This document shows positions 17,711 through 25,742 of a DNA stretch of 35,719 nt, in pieces. Every line of letters starts with the position of its first letter. Position 1 is the first letter of the stretch. Both the position numbers and the translations under genes were made by a program. The notes beneath the pieces were generated by a model. It was not told where the DNA came from, did no database searches, and was given only the letters and a program-made list of their open reading frames with translations. The stretch is taken from assembly GCA_003963305.1 (NCBI GenBank), contig RXJR01000044.1, forward strand, positions 1 through 35,719. Reading direction: 5' to 3'. This DNA is from Candidatus Melainabacteria bacterium (GTDB lineage: Bacteria; Cyanobacteriota; Vampirovibrionia; Obscuribacterales; Obscuribacteraceae).

Positions 17711-18065
17711 CTGACCGGGCGAAAAACTAGAGGCAGCTTGTTCCTGCTCAAATTGAGCGGGCGCGTCATATGAATCGTCTGTCAGAATCTATGCCTCAAA
17801 AATCTAAATCAATCCGGGAGAAAAGCATCCGTCCACTCAGAATAAATCGGGCGTCCACAGACTATCCTCTGACAGATCGCGCCAGAATGTCAAATAAACG
17901 GAAAAGAAAGAAGGGACAAAGAAAGAACGGGAAATAAAGCCCAGACCAAACAAGACAGGGAAAAACAAAGAGCAACTGGAACTGACCAAATGACTTTCTG
18001 TCATGCCAACGACACAAGACTTTTGATGTAACCACACAACTAGGAAATGGCTGCCAGTGGCAAAA
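17711..18065. other. gap upstream of the kinase, with probable N-terminal kinase codons at its left end
   Basis: Positions 17711-17785 continue the kinase reading frame (see the kinase entry). Beyond that, 17860-17970 is a purine-rich stretch on the plus strand. A weak stem (AAATG at 18045-18049 with CATTT at 18067-18071, and an inner TGCC/GGCA) overlaps the methyltransferase stop and could end that leftward transcript. No gene is supported. Confidence 0.4.
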
Positions 18066-19097
18066 TCATTTCGTTGCTATCAATGTACGGAACTGGTCTT
18101 TCGCCGCTGTGATAGCTAAAGGGTTTGTATTCCCGTTCAATAAAAACGGCTCCCACAACTTGGCTAAACCATCGTCCGCTTTTAAAATTTCAATCGTGCG
18201 AAATTGACGCCTGAATTCTTCCCAATCAGTCACTTCGTGTAAGCTCGAAAACCAACCCTCGGTTATAAATTTGCCACCCGGTTTAAGCACTCTAGCGACT
18301 TCGGACAAGTTTGCAATGCCACGTTGTCTCAGCTGCGAGGCTTCCATGGCGATGGAGCGCACTTTTTCGAGCGGAGAAGCTGCGGCAATATCCAAAATTG
18401 TTCTATCGTTAGTTATAGGAACTAAAAGCAATCCGGTGTTTGATGTGTACACATAGTCCTGTGAGTTTGAAGTGATCGGCAATTCTTTTGCGTCCGCGAC
18501 TTTGGTAGCAAATGTAGTACCACTCGGTCTAAATTTTGCTGTCAAACTTTTCAAACTTTCTGCATCAACATCAATGCCTGTGTATTTTATGTCTCGACGA
18601 AGAATACCTGGCAACGGCGTGCCATCAGAACAACCAATCTCCAAAATGGTTGCATCCTTTTCAGCAGGCAATTGTGAAAATAGCATTTTAGCGCGTTCAA
18701 ATTTAAAATCTGCGATCCACGCGCCAGTTAGATCGGCCCCGACATGAGATACAGGGCGGAATGGATTAGCAGTCATCATTTTTTCACTTAAAGCAAACCC
18801 CTGCAAATTGCGTTTGTCGGCAGCCATCACGCTTCCATCGGAACAAACTATTTCCAGCTTGGGAACGTCGGCATTGGGAGCGAAGACAGAGAGGCTTGGT
18901 TGCTCACCTTCACGCGCGAGGGGTACCAGCGAATTGCCGCCTTTGGACCAAATCTGGGCACTCTCTGCACCAAGCCCGACATTTTGTCCAGCTTGACTCA
19001 TTGTTTCTTCTATTGCGCGAGCGGCTCCGGGCATTATCCGCTCCAGACCAGCTAACCCAGCTTCACCAGCCGCCAAACACGCTTTTAAATTCGGCAA
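18066..19097 (-). CDS. class I SAM-dependent methyltransferase (343 aa)
   Basis: The C-terminal 220 residues form a Methyltransf_11/UbiE-type Rossmann domain: motif I ILEIGCSDGTPLPGIL, acidic end of strand 2 YTGIDVDAESL, the motif II region ADAKELPITSNSQDYVYTS, and EVARVLKPGGKFITEGWF. The substrate is not evident. The first 120 residues are Ala/Gly-rich, without a recognised domain, and may be a targeting or regulatory extension. The start is a TTG at 19097 with GAGG a few bases upstream; no nearby ATG has a comparable site. It stands alone on the minus strand, divergent from the threonine-pathway gene. Confidence 0.8.
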   Translation of the reverse strand: MPNLKACLAAGEAGLAGLERIMPGAARAIEETMSQAGQNVGLGAESAQIWSKGGNSLVPLAREGEQPSLSVFAPNADVPKLEIVCSDGSVMAADKRNLQGFALSEKMMTANPFRPVSHVGADLTGAWIADFKFERAKMLFSQLPAEKDATILEIGCSDGTPLPGILRRDIKYTGIDVDAESLKSLTAKFRPSGTTFATKVADAKELPITSNSQDYVYTSNTGLLLVPITNDRTILDIAAASPLEKVRSIAMEASQLRQRGIANLSEVARVLKPGGKFITEGWFSSLHEVTDWEEFRRQFRTIEILKADDGLAKLWEPFLLNGNTNPLAITAAKDQFRTLIATK

Positions 19098-19279
19098 TTT
19101 CTTTCCTCGTTATTGCGATTGCATGGAAGATTACTTCACTCAACTCAAAATCAGCATAAAATCACGATGCGGAAACTACGGACTGATCCGGGGAACACAC
19201 GACTCTCTATTTCAACTTGCAGACAAGCAACAACCGAGATCACCTGTTCTTGGCTCAAAACAGAGATTCTGCAACCCAT

Positions 19280-19350
19280 ACATTTGTCCGTGAGACATTT
19301 ATCTCTGTGGGACATTTATCGTTTCAAAAAAGGGAACATTTAGCGTTTCA
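19280..19350. repeat. four imperfect direct repeats of ACATTT(A/G)(T/G)C
   Basis: Copies begin at 19280 (ACATTTGTC), 19295 (ACATTTATC), 19312 (ACATTTATC then GTTTCA) and 19336 (ACATTTAGC then GTTTCA). Spacing is 15, 17 and 24 bases in an A/T-rich stretch with no gene. The arrangement recalls repeated transposase-binding sites at the end of an IS21/IS481-type element, or an operator array. No transposase gene is nearby, so only a relic could be present. Confidence 0.55.
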
Positions 19351-19413
19351 ATTCACAGTCATATTTCCGCAATTGCTGTCCAAATACTCGTTTGTTGTAA
19401 ATCAATCACTCTA

Positions 19414-19442
19414 TTGACAGAACAGACACTATCTACTCTTAT
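19414..19442 (+). promoter_or_regulatory. sigma70-type promoter upstream of homoserine kinase
   Basis: A consensus -35 box TTGACA (19414-19419), a 17-base spacer and a -10 box TCTTAT (19437-19442, four of six consensus bases) predict a start near 19449. It points at the Thr-rich mini-ORF and thrB. Confidence 0.55.
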
Positions 19443-19466
19443 CTGATCGGAATCCTGCTTGCCGGT

Positions 19467-19565
19467 ATGCATACGCCACTAAAAGCAGTGGCAGCGACAA
19501 CGCTGACGACAGTTAACGTGTTGGTGCCCCTTACGCCCCCAGTTGTGGCAAGGAGTGTCCTCTGA
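19467..19565 (+). CDS. candidate Thr-rich leader peptide upstream of thrB (32 aa)
   Basis: An ATG about 18 bases after the predicted transcription start opens 32 codons with six Thr, four of them packed as TTLTT (residues 11-15), then Val/Leu/Pro. A Thr-loaded short frame between a promoter and a threonine-biosynthesis gene is what an attenuation leader looks like. Against it, the ribosome site is weak (GGA 14 bases away) and the hairpin that follows (19578-19609) lacks a T-run. Treat as a hypothesis. Confidence 0.35.
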   Translation: MHTPLKAVAATTLTTVNVLVPLTPPVVARSVL

Positions 19566-19577
19566 CCTGATGGTCGG

Positions 19578-19609
19578 AGACGGTAATGTCTTGGTAATGA
19601 CAACCGTCT
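19578..19609 (+). promoter_or_regulatory. hairpin between the Thr-rich mini-ORF and thrB
   Basis: AGACGGT pairs with ACCGTCT and, after a 2-base bulge, TGTC pairs with GACA: 11 bp in total with an 8-base loop. It lies 12 bases past the mini-ORF stop and 97 bases before the preferred thrB start. The tail AAGTTTAAG is not a classical terminator tail. Confidence 0.45.
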
Positions 19610-19706
19610 AAGTTTAAGATGGCGCCCCTGCTATTTCAACAAAATGACCGCAAACCGGCCCAAGTTTGTTTCGAAATTCACCGCGGTATATGATTGGGAG
19701 CAAGTA

Positions 19707-20714
19707 ATGCGAAGATCGTACGTAGTCATGTCAGAGCCACAGATAACTCCCGCAACAGAATCTGAGCCGCCCGCGCAAGCAGGAAAGCGCTTAACTCTGC
19801 GCATTCCAGGCAGCACCGCTAATCTGGGACCCGGTTTCGATTGCTTCGGATTAGCTCTTTCGCTCTACTGCCGGCTTACCTTTACACTTCTGGAAACAAG
19901 AAACAACGACACGCCTCTGATCACGTTCGCAGGCGCCATCGCCCAGTCCAGCCTGCCACAAGATACAGGCAACCTGGTCTACAAAATCCTCAAACAACTG
20001 TGGAAAGATCAGTCAGACATGCTGGACCGAATCCGCATTCACGTTGATTCGGATATCCCGCTCGGATGCGGGCTGGGAAGCAGCGCAGCAGCTATTCTGG
20101 GAGCGCTGTGGGCTGATAATGTTTTCAAAGATCGTATTCCGACAACGGGCACATTGCTCGCTCAAGCATCCTTGCTGGAAGGGCACAGCGAGACTCTGGC
20201 AGCCAGCTTGATGGGGAAATTCGTGATCACGGCGCCTTCCGCCACTGCAAACAGCATTGTAGCCAGACAGCTAAATTGGCCTTCGGCCTGGCGCACGATT
20301 TTCGTAGTACCAAGCTATCGAATGAAGACTGAAAAGTCGCGCTCGGTACTGCCCAAGACAGTCAATCATGCCGATGCCGTCTGGAACATGCAGAGGTCGG
20401 CCTTGTTCATCTCGGCCATCTCCACATGCGATGAAAACACACTGCGAGAAGCGCTGCACGACAGACTGCACGAGCCCTATCGAGAGGCGCTGGTGCCGGA
20501 ACTCGGCTCCTTAAGACGGGCCCTGGTCAACCAACCAATCTTAGGCTGTGTTCTCAGCGCCGGCGGACCTTCTATGCTCGTCATCGTCAATGAGCGACAC
20601 CGAGCCGATGTGCTCGCTCATATCGAAGAGTGGGCGGCGGCTCAAAACGATCATCCTCGCGTGCTCGATTTACGCGTGGATGAGGACGGCATCAGGCAAA
20701 TCCGCGGGTTCTAG
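19707..20714 (+). CDS. thrB: homoserine kinase
   Basis: GHMP-family kinase that phosphorylates homoserine to O-phosphohomoserine, the step before threonine synthase. The N-terminal motif PGSTANLGPGFDCFGLALSL and the ATP-loop PLGCGLGSSAAAILGAL are diagnostic of ThrB, and a C-terminal glycine-rich motif (LSAGGPSML) is present. The frame is open from an ATG at 19644, but the ATG at 19707 has GGGAG six bases upstream and gives 335 residues, close to family size. It converges on the sensor kinase gene with only 15 bases between stops. Threonine-dependent attenuation is suggested but not proven by the leader. Confidence 0.92.
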   Translation: MRRSYVVMSEPQITPATESEPPAQAGKRLTLRIPGSTANLGPGFDCFGLALSLYCRLTFTLLETRNNDTPLITFAGAIAQSSLPQDTGNLVYKILKQLWKDQSDMLDRIRIHVDSDIPLGCGLGSSAAAILGALWADNVFKDRIPTTGTLLAQASLLEGHSETLAASLMGKFVITAPSATANSIVARQLNWPSAWRTIFVVPSYRMKTEKSRSVLPKTVNHADAVWNMQRSALFISAISTCDENTLREALHDRLHEPYREALVPELGSLRRALVNQPILGCVLSAGGPSMLVIVNERHRADVLAHIEEWAAAQNDHPRVLDLRVDEDGIRQIRGF

Positions 20715-20729
20715 AGAACAATCGCTCTC

Positions 20730-22187
20730 CTATTCCTCAACCAGGCTTACAGGCAGCGAGATAACAAATCTGCTTCCTTTACCTTCCTCGCTGCTCACCT
20801 CAATTTTGCCGTCATGCGCTTCAATAATTGCTTTGGTGATAGCCAGACCCAAACCTGAACCACCCAACTTGCGGGCATCATCAGCATTTACCTGCCGATA
20901 TCGTTCGAAAATTTCCTGCAGAAGTTTCGCCGGAATACCCCGGCCTTGATCTTGAACGCTTATCTCCAGCCAGGTTTTAGTCTTTTTGCAATCGACAGTA
21001 ATTGTGCTTCCCGGTGGTGAAAACTTCAGCGCGTTACCGAGCAAATTGACAAGCACACGAATCAATCTGTCTTCATCGCACTTCAAGTACACAGACAGCC
21101 TCGGTTCTACGATCGTGATCGATTGCCGTTCAGCAACAGCGCGCACCGAATTGACCGCTTTGCGAATCAAGTCAGACAGGCGCACATCTGAATATACAAG
21201 CTCAAGTCCACTACCTTCGATTCTCTCAATTTCAAGCAACTCGTTTATCAAACTCAAAACAGTATCGACATTTTCATAAGCCCGACTGAGCCACTCTTGC
21301 GTAGAATCGGAAAGCTTTTCCTGCCGTCCATCCAGAACAAACTCAAGCGACGCCTGAACATTGGCAAGGGGCGTTCTCATGTCGTGACTGATCATGGAAA
21401 GAAATTCTTGCTTGCGCTGTTGAGCAAGTTCAAGGGATTCGCTCATATTGTGAAAGGCGCGGTCCAGCTCCGTAATTTCATCGTTGCCTTTAACAAAAGG
21501 ATTCAACTTCTGCTTTGAGCGAAAACGATTCGCATTGTCGACAAGAATAGCCAAACGGCTGGTCAAACCGTGAGTGTAAACATAAAGCAAACCCGCCGCC
21601 GCAAAAATATCAATCAAAACCAGGATGAATACTGCGTTATCACGTTGCAATCGAGCTTTAGGTATCGATTCTATATTGATCTTGTACTGGGCAAAGTCTG
21701 CCGCCAGTATTTCATGCCTTAAGTTATACAGCTCGCTCCAGACAGGCATGAGACTGTCATTTGTAAGACGCTTCAATGCGTCACTGGAGGAAGACTTGCC
21801 ATCCTCCACTTTTGCTTTCTCTAAAATCGAATAGAGCTTGCTTATCAAAGACGAGCTGCGCTCAACCCGCTCTGACTGCCGGCGATCACCTTTCACTACC
21901 TCGTGCAGCCCTTCAAGCTCCGCAGGCATAGATTGTTTCGATGCATTGAAGATCTGCAAAGCCTTCGGATCATCCGAAATCAGATGAACGATACCAGCCA
22001 AATTATTGACGAAAAGCAAAGTTGAAACCCAGTTACTTCTGCCAACCACGCTCTTATTGTGAAACTCTTGTTCAGCCAGAAACTCTGCTTGCTTCAAAAG
22101 CCAACCATAGAAGACTAAAAAACCGATTTGCGTGGTCAGCACAAAGGCGATTACAAAGAGTCCCTTTTGAAAAAGTGATAGTTTCAA
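20730..22187 (-). CDS. membrane sensor histidine kinase (485 aa)
   Basis: Two transmembrane helices (about 10-31 and 185-205) flank an extracytoplasmic helical sensor region. A HAMP-like linker (208-258), a HisKA domain with SHDMRTPLANVQASLEF (His268) and a HATPase domain with intact N-box (NLLGNALKFSPPGS), DQGRGIP and GGSGLGLAITKAIIEAHDG follow. It is a complete kinase, unlike the protein at 3076. Its TTG start overlaps the stop of the TadG-like gene by four bases (TTGA), so translation is probably coupled. The likely partner is the OmpR-type regulator encoded divergently at 25054, on the other side of the pilus-like genes. The signal is unknown. Confidence 0.92.
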   Translation of the reverse strand: MKLSLFQKGLFVIAFVLTTQIGFLVFYGWLLKQAEFLAEQEFHNKSVVGRSNWVSTLLFVNNLAGIVHLISDDPKALQIFNASKQSMPAELEGLHEVVKGDRRQSERVERSSSLISKLYSILEKAKVEDGKSSSSDALKRLTNDSLMPVWSELYNLRHEILAADFAQYKINIESIPKARLQRDNAVFILVLIDIFAAAGLLYVYTHGLTSRLAILVDNANRFRSKQKLNPFVKGNDEITELDRAFHNMSESLELAQQRKQEFLSMISHDMRTPLANVQASLEFVLDGRQEKLSDSTQEWLSRAYENVDTVLSLINELLEIERIEGSGLELVYSDVRLSDLIRKAVNSVRAVAERQSITIVEPRLSVYLKCDEDRLIRVLVNLLGNALKFSPPGSTITVDCKKTKTWLEISVQDQGRGIPAKLLQEIFERYRQVNADDARKLGGSGLGLAITKAIIEAHDGKIEVSSEEGKGSRFVISLPVSLVEE

Positions 22188-23830
22188 GGGAACACTACCG
22201 ACGTGGCACGGGGATCGAAAAGTAAATTAAGCGCGACACCATCTTTGAAATAAGTTGGACGATTTGCTCCCCCCACCGGGCCCACCGAAAACGCCGATGT
22301 CTTATAGGTTTCATCGATCTGACGCTCCAGTCCCGGCGGCGGACCGGCAGCAGGTCCATTACCAAGCTCGACAGGCTGCCCGGCATGAATACCACCTGTT
22401 ATTCTTCCTGGTCTAAAGACGTAGTCTTTGACGTATACGTCTACCAGACCTTTAGGGATGCCACCTGGAATCAAAGCGATACCACTCCTCGAATAAAGCT
22501 GCTTATGACTGATCGGCTTGATCAATTCAGGCGGAATCAGAATCGATTTATGTTGCACCACACCTTGAGCATCTGCCTGAAACCACTCTTCATGTGCAAG
22601 GTTGCTTGTCAAAAACGGCACAGTCAAGGCATCAACAAGAGAGCCTACGTCCAGAGTGGATCCCTGAGCTCTGATCCAGTCATAAATCCCAATTGTAAGT
22701 ATCATCCCAAACGACGGGTGAGCGTCCGTCGCCGCAGGCGGTATGATCTCAACCAATGGCGATGGCGGCGAATCACCTTCATTGCAGGTATAAAGCAGGT
22801 CGGTCGGACTTTTCATGATCTGCGCACTGGACAAGATGTCGGTGAGATTGTTTAGCCCCTTCAAACTGCCGGTTGAAAAATCCACAAGAAAAGCACCAGG
22901 AGCCGGCCGATGATCACCCAGTGAAGAGCATTGAGCACAAGCGACGGCATGGACGATGCGTACATGCTGCTTTCCGTATTGATCTTTCGTGGTGAACTTC
23001 TGGTCCGCCTCACACTTAACCACGCTTGGAATGAGATAGGGAAGACCTTCCATTGCCCCCTGAAACAACTTGTAGTCAAGCAATCTGACCTGATTGTCAG
23101 TCGCGGCAAAGACAAAATCTCTGGACTTGTAGGGAATGTTGATGCAGGCTTTGTAGTAAGAATCATTGCGGGCACTGGACGGCACTGAGGCAATGTTCAA
23201 AGGCTGCGGCAGCTGCGTGACCGTAGACAAGCCGCTTTCGCCGCCTAAAGTCAACTTGAACGATGCAGGAATAACCTCTGCCACGCCGCCTGTCATGCGA
23301 ATCAGATTTGAATTGTAGGCCTTCAAGGCATCATCGTTGGGCATCACGACATTTCCATCCATATCTCGGCCCTGCCCACCGGGCTGAATGCACTTGTTCA
23401 ATTCTGCAACCAGCGAGTCTTTCGCCACCATACAGTGCTGATAATCCAAATCGGCGCACTTACGCATCACAGTGCTATTGAGCTGGTCGGCGATAATCAT
23501 ATCGAGGCGCGTCGTTGCCAGAAGAGTGTTGATACTGCGCACCGGCAAATAGTAGTTGTCACCAGCGATGGTGGCTTTACCAACTGGAGCCTGATCGGAA
23601 AGAGAGACAAATCCGAAATTAGGATCTTCGATGACAATCCGGCTCAAATCAGTCGCAGCAGCAGCGGCTCCTGCTTCTATGGCACTCCTCTCCTGCTGAT
23701 GAGCGCCCAGCATACGGCTGAACTCAAGCGAAAAATAAGCCAGTGGAAGAACAACAAAAACAATCACGGCTATTGTCAGCGTGAGCATACTGCCCCTGCG
23801 TCGATGTCTGAGATTGATTCGCTTCTTCAT
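22184..23830 (-). CDS. TadG-like pilus/surface protein (548 aa)
   Basis: A basic N-terminus (MKKRINLRHRRRGS) leads into one hydrophobic helix (LTLTIAVIVFVVLPLAYFSL), followed by an Ala/Glu-rich helix. That is the TadE/TadG pseudopilin pattern of Tad (Flp-type) secretion systems. The remaining about 480 residues are extracytoplasmic, with eight or more Cys that could form disulfides; no other domain is recognised. The ATG at 23830 has GAGGG about 6 bases upstream; an ATG at 23842 is in frame. It lies 25 bases after the TadE-like gene and overlaps the sensor kinase, so the three form an operon. Confidence 0.75.
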   Translation of the reverse strand: MKKRINLRHRRRGSMLTLTIAVIVFVVLPLAYFSLEFSRMLGAHQQERSAIEAGAAAAATDLSRIVIEDPNFGFVSLSDQAPVGKATIAGDNYYLPVRSINTLLATTRLDMIIADQLNSTVMRKCADLDYQHCMVAKDSLVAELNKCIQPGGQGRDMDGNVVMPNDDALKAYNSNLIRMTGGVAEVIPASFKLTLGGESGLSTVTQLPQPLNIASVPSSARNDSYYKACINIPYKSRDFVFAATDNQVRLLDYKLFQGAMEGLPYLIPSVVKCEADQKFTTKDQYGKQHVRIVHAVACAQCSSLGDHRPAPGAFLVDFSTGSLKGLNNLTDILSSAQIMKSPTDLLYTCNEGDSPPSPLVEIIPPAATDAHPSFGMILTIGIYDWIRAQGSTLDVGSLVDALTVPFLTSNLAHEEWFQADAQGVVQHKSILIPPELIKPISHKQLYSRSGIALIPGGIPKGLVDVYVKDYVFRPGRITGGIHAGQPVELGNGPAAGPPPGLERQIDETYKTSAFSVGPVGGANRPTYFKDGVALNLLFDPRATSVVFP

Positions 23831-23855
23831 CGCCGCCCTCATCTCAGGTTAAACA

Positions 23856-24959
23856 TCAACGAGCCGAGATAATACGCACGATCTGGGCGCCGGAACTTTT
23901 TGCATAGACATCGGCAGTATCAGGGTCAATTGGATCACTGGGAGAATTGGCAGGACCCTGACCGGCATTCATTGCCACGTAAAACGTGCCGTTACCACCG
24001 TTGGGAGGTGACAAGCCCTTTTGCAACGGCCCCAGAAAAAAAGGTTGTCCAGTTTCGCCGATTTTGCCAATCAGAGCACCAACAGGTAGTCCATTGCCGG
24101 CAGTTGTGGAAGAGTATCCACCGGCATCGACAATGGCACCATTATTGCCGCCAACAGACCAGGAGCCATCAGAGCGAAGATCAAGAAAAATCTTGCCCAT
24201 ACTCTTGAAGTGGGTCTTCGTCCAAACCGCAGAATCAGCCGGTACGACAACCACGTCATCGTCCTCACACTGCAGCCCCTGAGCCTCGGCGATCTGGTAA
24301 ATATCGGGATTGTTCCAGCTGCTTCCAGCAGGAGTCAAAGCTGCGTCCCAGGGTATCGTAGAGGCTGCTACCGGTTGTCCCTGACCGGTCGAGCTGTTGG
24401 CCAGATCTCCTGTTTTACTGAGACCAACGGGATATTCTGCCGCACGATTATCTTCGAAAGTGAGTGTGGCAGGTCGTCCGAGTGCCGGAATTTCATTGAT
24501 AAACGGAGCACCCGCCATTGAAATAACCGGTCCCACCTCATACTTGACACGAACATTGCACTCATACAAAAAAGTAGACGGATCAATCACCTCAGAGACA
24601 GGTTGATTGGGTCCAAAGGTTTTGATGCCACCACTGCGATAATTGGTGGCAAGAATGTACAGGTCTGCGCCGGAATCGGCAAAGCCACCCACAGGCTTCA
24701 AGTGTGCAAAAGCAGCAAAGCCTGTATTCAACAGATTATTTGCTTCGTTGCCCATTTCTTTCAAAGCGCGATCATAACGCTGATGACTGGCGGCTCTGGT
24801 AGCAGCTTGATGCGCTATAAGATACGCGACACTGGCGCCTGTAGCCAATCCAATTAGATTGATGAAAGGAAAGGCCAACAAAATCAGGAGCATAAATAGC
24901 GCAATCGGCAATTCACTCATGTTTCCACTTTGATTGCGCGTCAGATGCACTCTGCTCAT
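23856..24959 (-). CDS. TadE-like protein with a C-terminal PA-IL/LecA-like lectin domain (367 aa)
   Basis: After a short tail (RNQSGNMSELPIA), one long hydrophobic helix spans 16-48, followed by a helical stretch as in TadE-type pseudopilins. Residues about 236-366 match the pattern of the PA-IL (LecA) galactose-lectin fold: VVVVPADSAVWTKT, an FLDLRSDGSWSVGG strand pair, LPVGALIGKIG, PFFLG, NGTFYVAMNAG, then an acidic loop (DPIDPDTADVY) and a final IVRII strand. If right, the protein is a membrane- or pilus-anchored carbohydrate binder. LecA's calcium ligands are only partly recognisable. It is the first gene of the leftward pilus/sensor operon; GAGG lies 11 bases before the ATG. Confidence 0.7.
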   Translation of the reverse strand: MSRVHLTRNQSGNMSELPIALFMLLILLAFPFINLIGLATGASVAYLIAHQAATRAASHQRYDRALKEMGNEANNLLNTGFAAFAHLKPVGGFADSGADLYILATNYRSGGIKTFGPNQPVSEVIDPSTFLYECNVRVKYEVGPVISMAGAPFINEIPALGRPATLTFEDNRAAEYPVGLSKTGDLANSSTGQGQPVAASTIPWDAALTPAGSSWNNPDIYQIAEAQGLQCEDDDVVVVPADSAVWTKTHFKSMGKIFLDLRSDGSWSVGGNNGAIVDAGGYSSTTAGNGLPVGALIGKIGETGQPFFLGPLQKGLSPPNGGNGTFYVAMNAGQGPANSPSDPIDPDTADVYAKSSGAQIVRIISAR

Positions 24960-25053
24960 TGTTTCGACCGCCTCAAAACAAATTCCGATTCGGCTTCCTA
25001 CAACGTGTTGTAAACTGAATATTCCCAGTTATGTCACTATTTCCCTTCTTTTT
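24960..25053. promoter_or_regulatory. divergent promoter region between the pilus operon and the response regulator
   Basis: This 94-base gap must hold the promoters for both directions. On the plus strand TTGTAA and, 16 bases later, TATGTC form a weak candidate promoter. No clear operator repeat for the response regulator was found. Confidence 0.35.
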
Positions 25054-25737
25054 ATGCCTAAGATCCTTCTTGCCGACGACGATGTGCAGCTATGCAACAT
25101 AATTAGAGGCTGGCTGTTACAAGACAACCATAACGTCGAGATGGTACACACCGGTCTGGATGCCATAGAGCGCCTGAAAATCTCGGAGTACGACCTGGTT
25201 GTACTGGACATTACCATGCCCCTGATGGATGGGATGCAGGTACTGAGCGACTTCCGGGCAAGCGGCGGCACTACACCGATACTTATGCTGACGGGACAAG
25301 ACTCGATTCAAGATAAAGAACGCGGCTTCGATGCCGGTGCTGATGACTATCTGACTAAACCTTTTCATGGCAAAGAGCTGACCGCCCGAATTCGTGCTTT
25401 ACTTCGCAGACCTCCTGCCTATACAGGCAATGTACTGACCTTTGCCAATCTCAAGCTCGACAAAAACAATTATGCCGTCCTGGTAGACAGTAACAAAGTC
25501 TCTCTGCTGCCAAAAGAATTCGATCTGCTCGAGTTCTTTATGCGCAACCCAAATCGAGTATTTGCACCAGAAACTATACTAACCCGTGTCTGGGCCGCTG
25601 ATTCAGAAGCAACCGTCGAAGCCGTTACCACTTGCATCAAGCGCTTACGAAAGAAAATCGATGTTGAAGGGACACCGTCACTGATCAACACAATAAGAGG
25701 GGCAGGGTACAAACTGGAGTTTCTCGAAGATAGTTGA
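25054..25737 (+). CDS. OmpR/PhoB-family response regulator (227 aa)
   Basis: Receiver domain (1-115) with acidic pocket DDD at 8-10, phosphoacceptor Asp52 in VVLDITMPLMDG, Thr80 and Lys102 in YLTKPF. The C-terminal winged helix (about 128-225) is of the OmpR/Trans_reg_C type, with LLPKEFDLLEFF and the recognition region ATVEAVTTCIKRLRKKI, ending INTIRGAGYKL. The frame is open upstream to 24934, but the receiver fold begins at the ATG at 25054, which lacks a good ribosome site. It is divergent from the TadE/TadG/sensor-kinase operon and is the probable partner of that kinase. Confidence 0.93.
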   Translation: MPKILLADDDVQLCNIIRGWLLQDNHNVEMVHTGLDAIERLKISEYDLVVLDITMPLMDGMQVLSDFRASGGTTPILMLTGQDSIQDKERGFDAGADDYLTKPFHGKELTARIRALLRRPPAYTGNVLTFANLKLDKNNYAVLVDSNKVSLLPKEFDLLEFFMRNPNRVFAPETILTRVWAADSEATVEAVTTCIKRLRKKIDVEGTPSLINTIRGAGYKLEFLEDS

Positions 25738-25742
25738 GGGCG

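Noticed and set aside
17837-18037. 66-codon hydrophobic frame on the minus strand
   Set aside because: It mirrors a purine-rich tract, giving Phe/Ser/Leu by composition; no ribosome site or recognisable topology.
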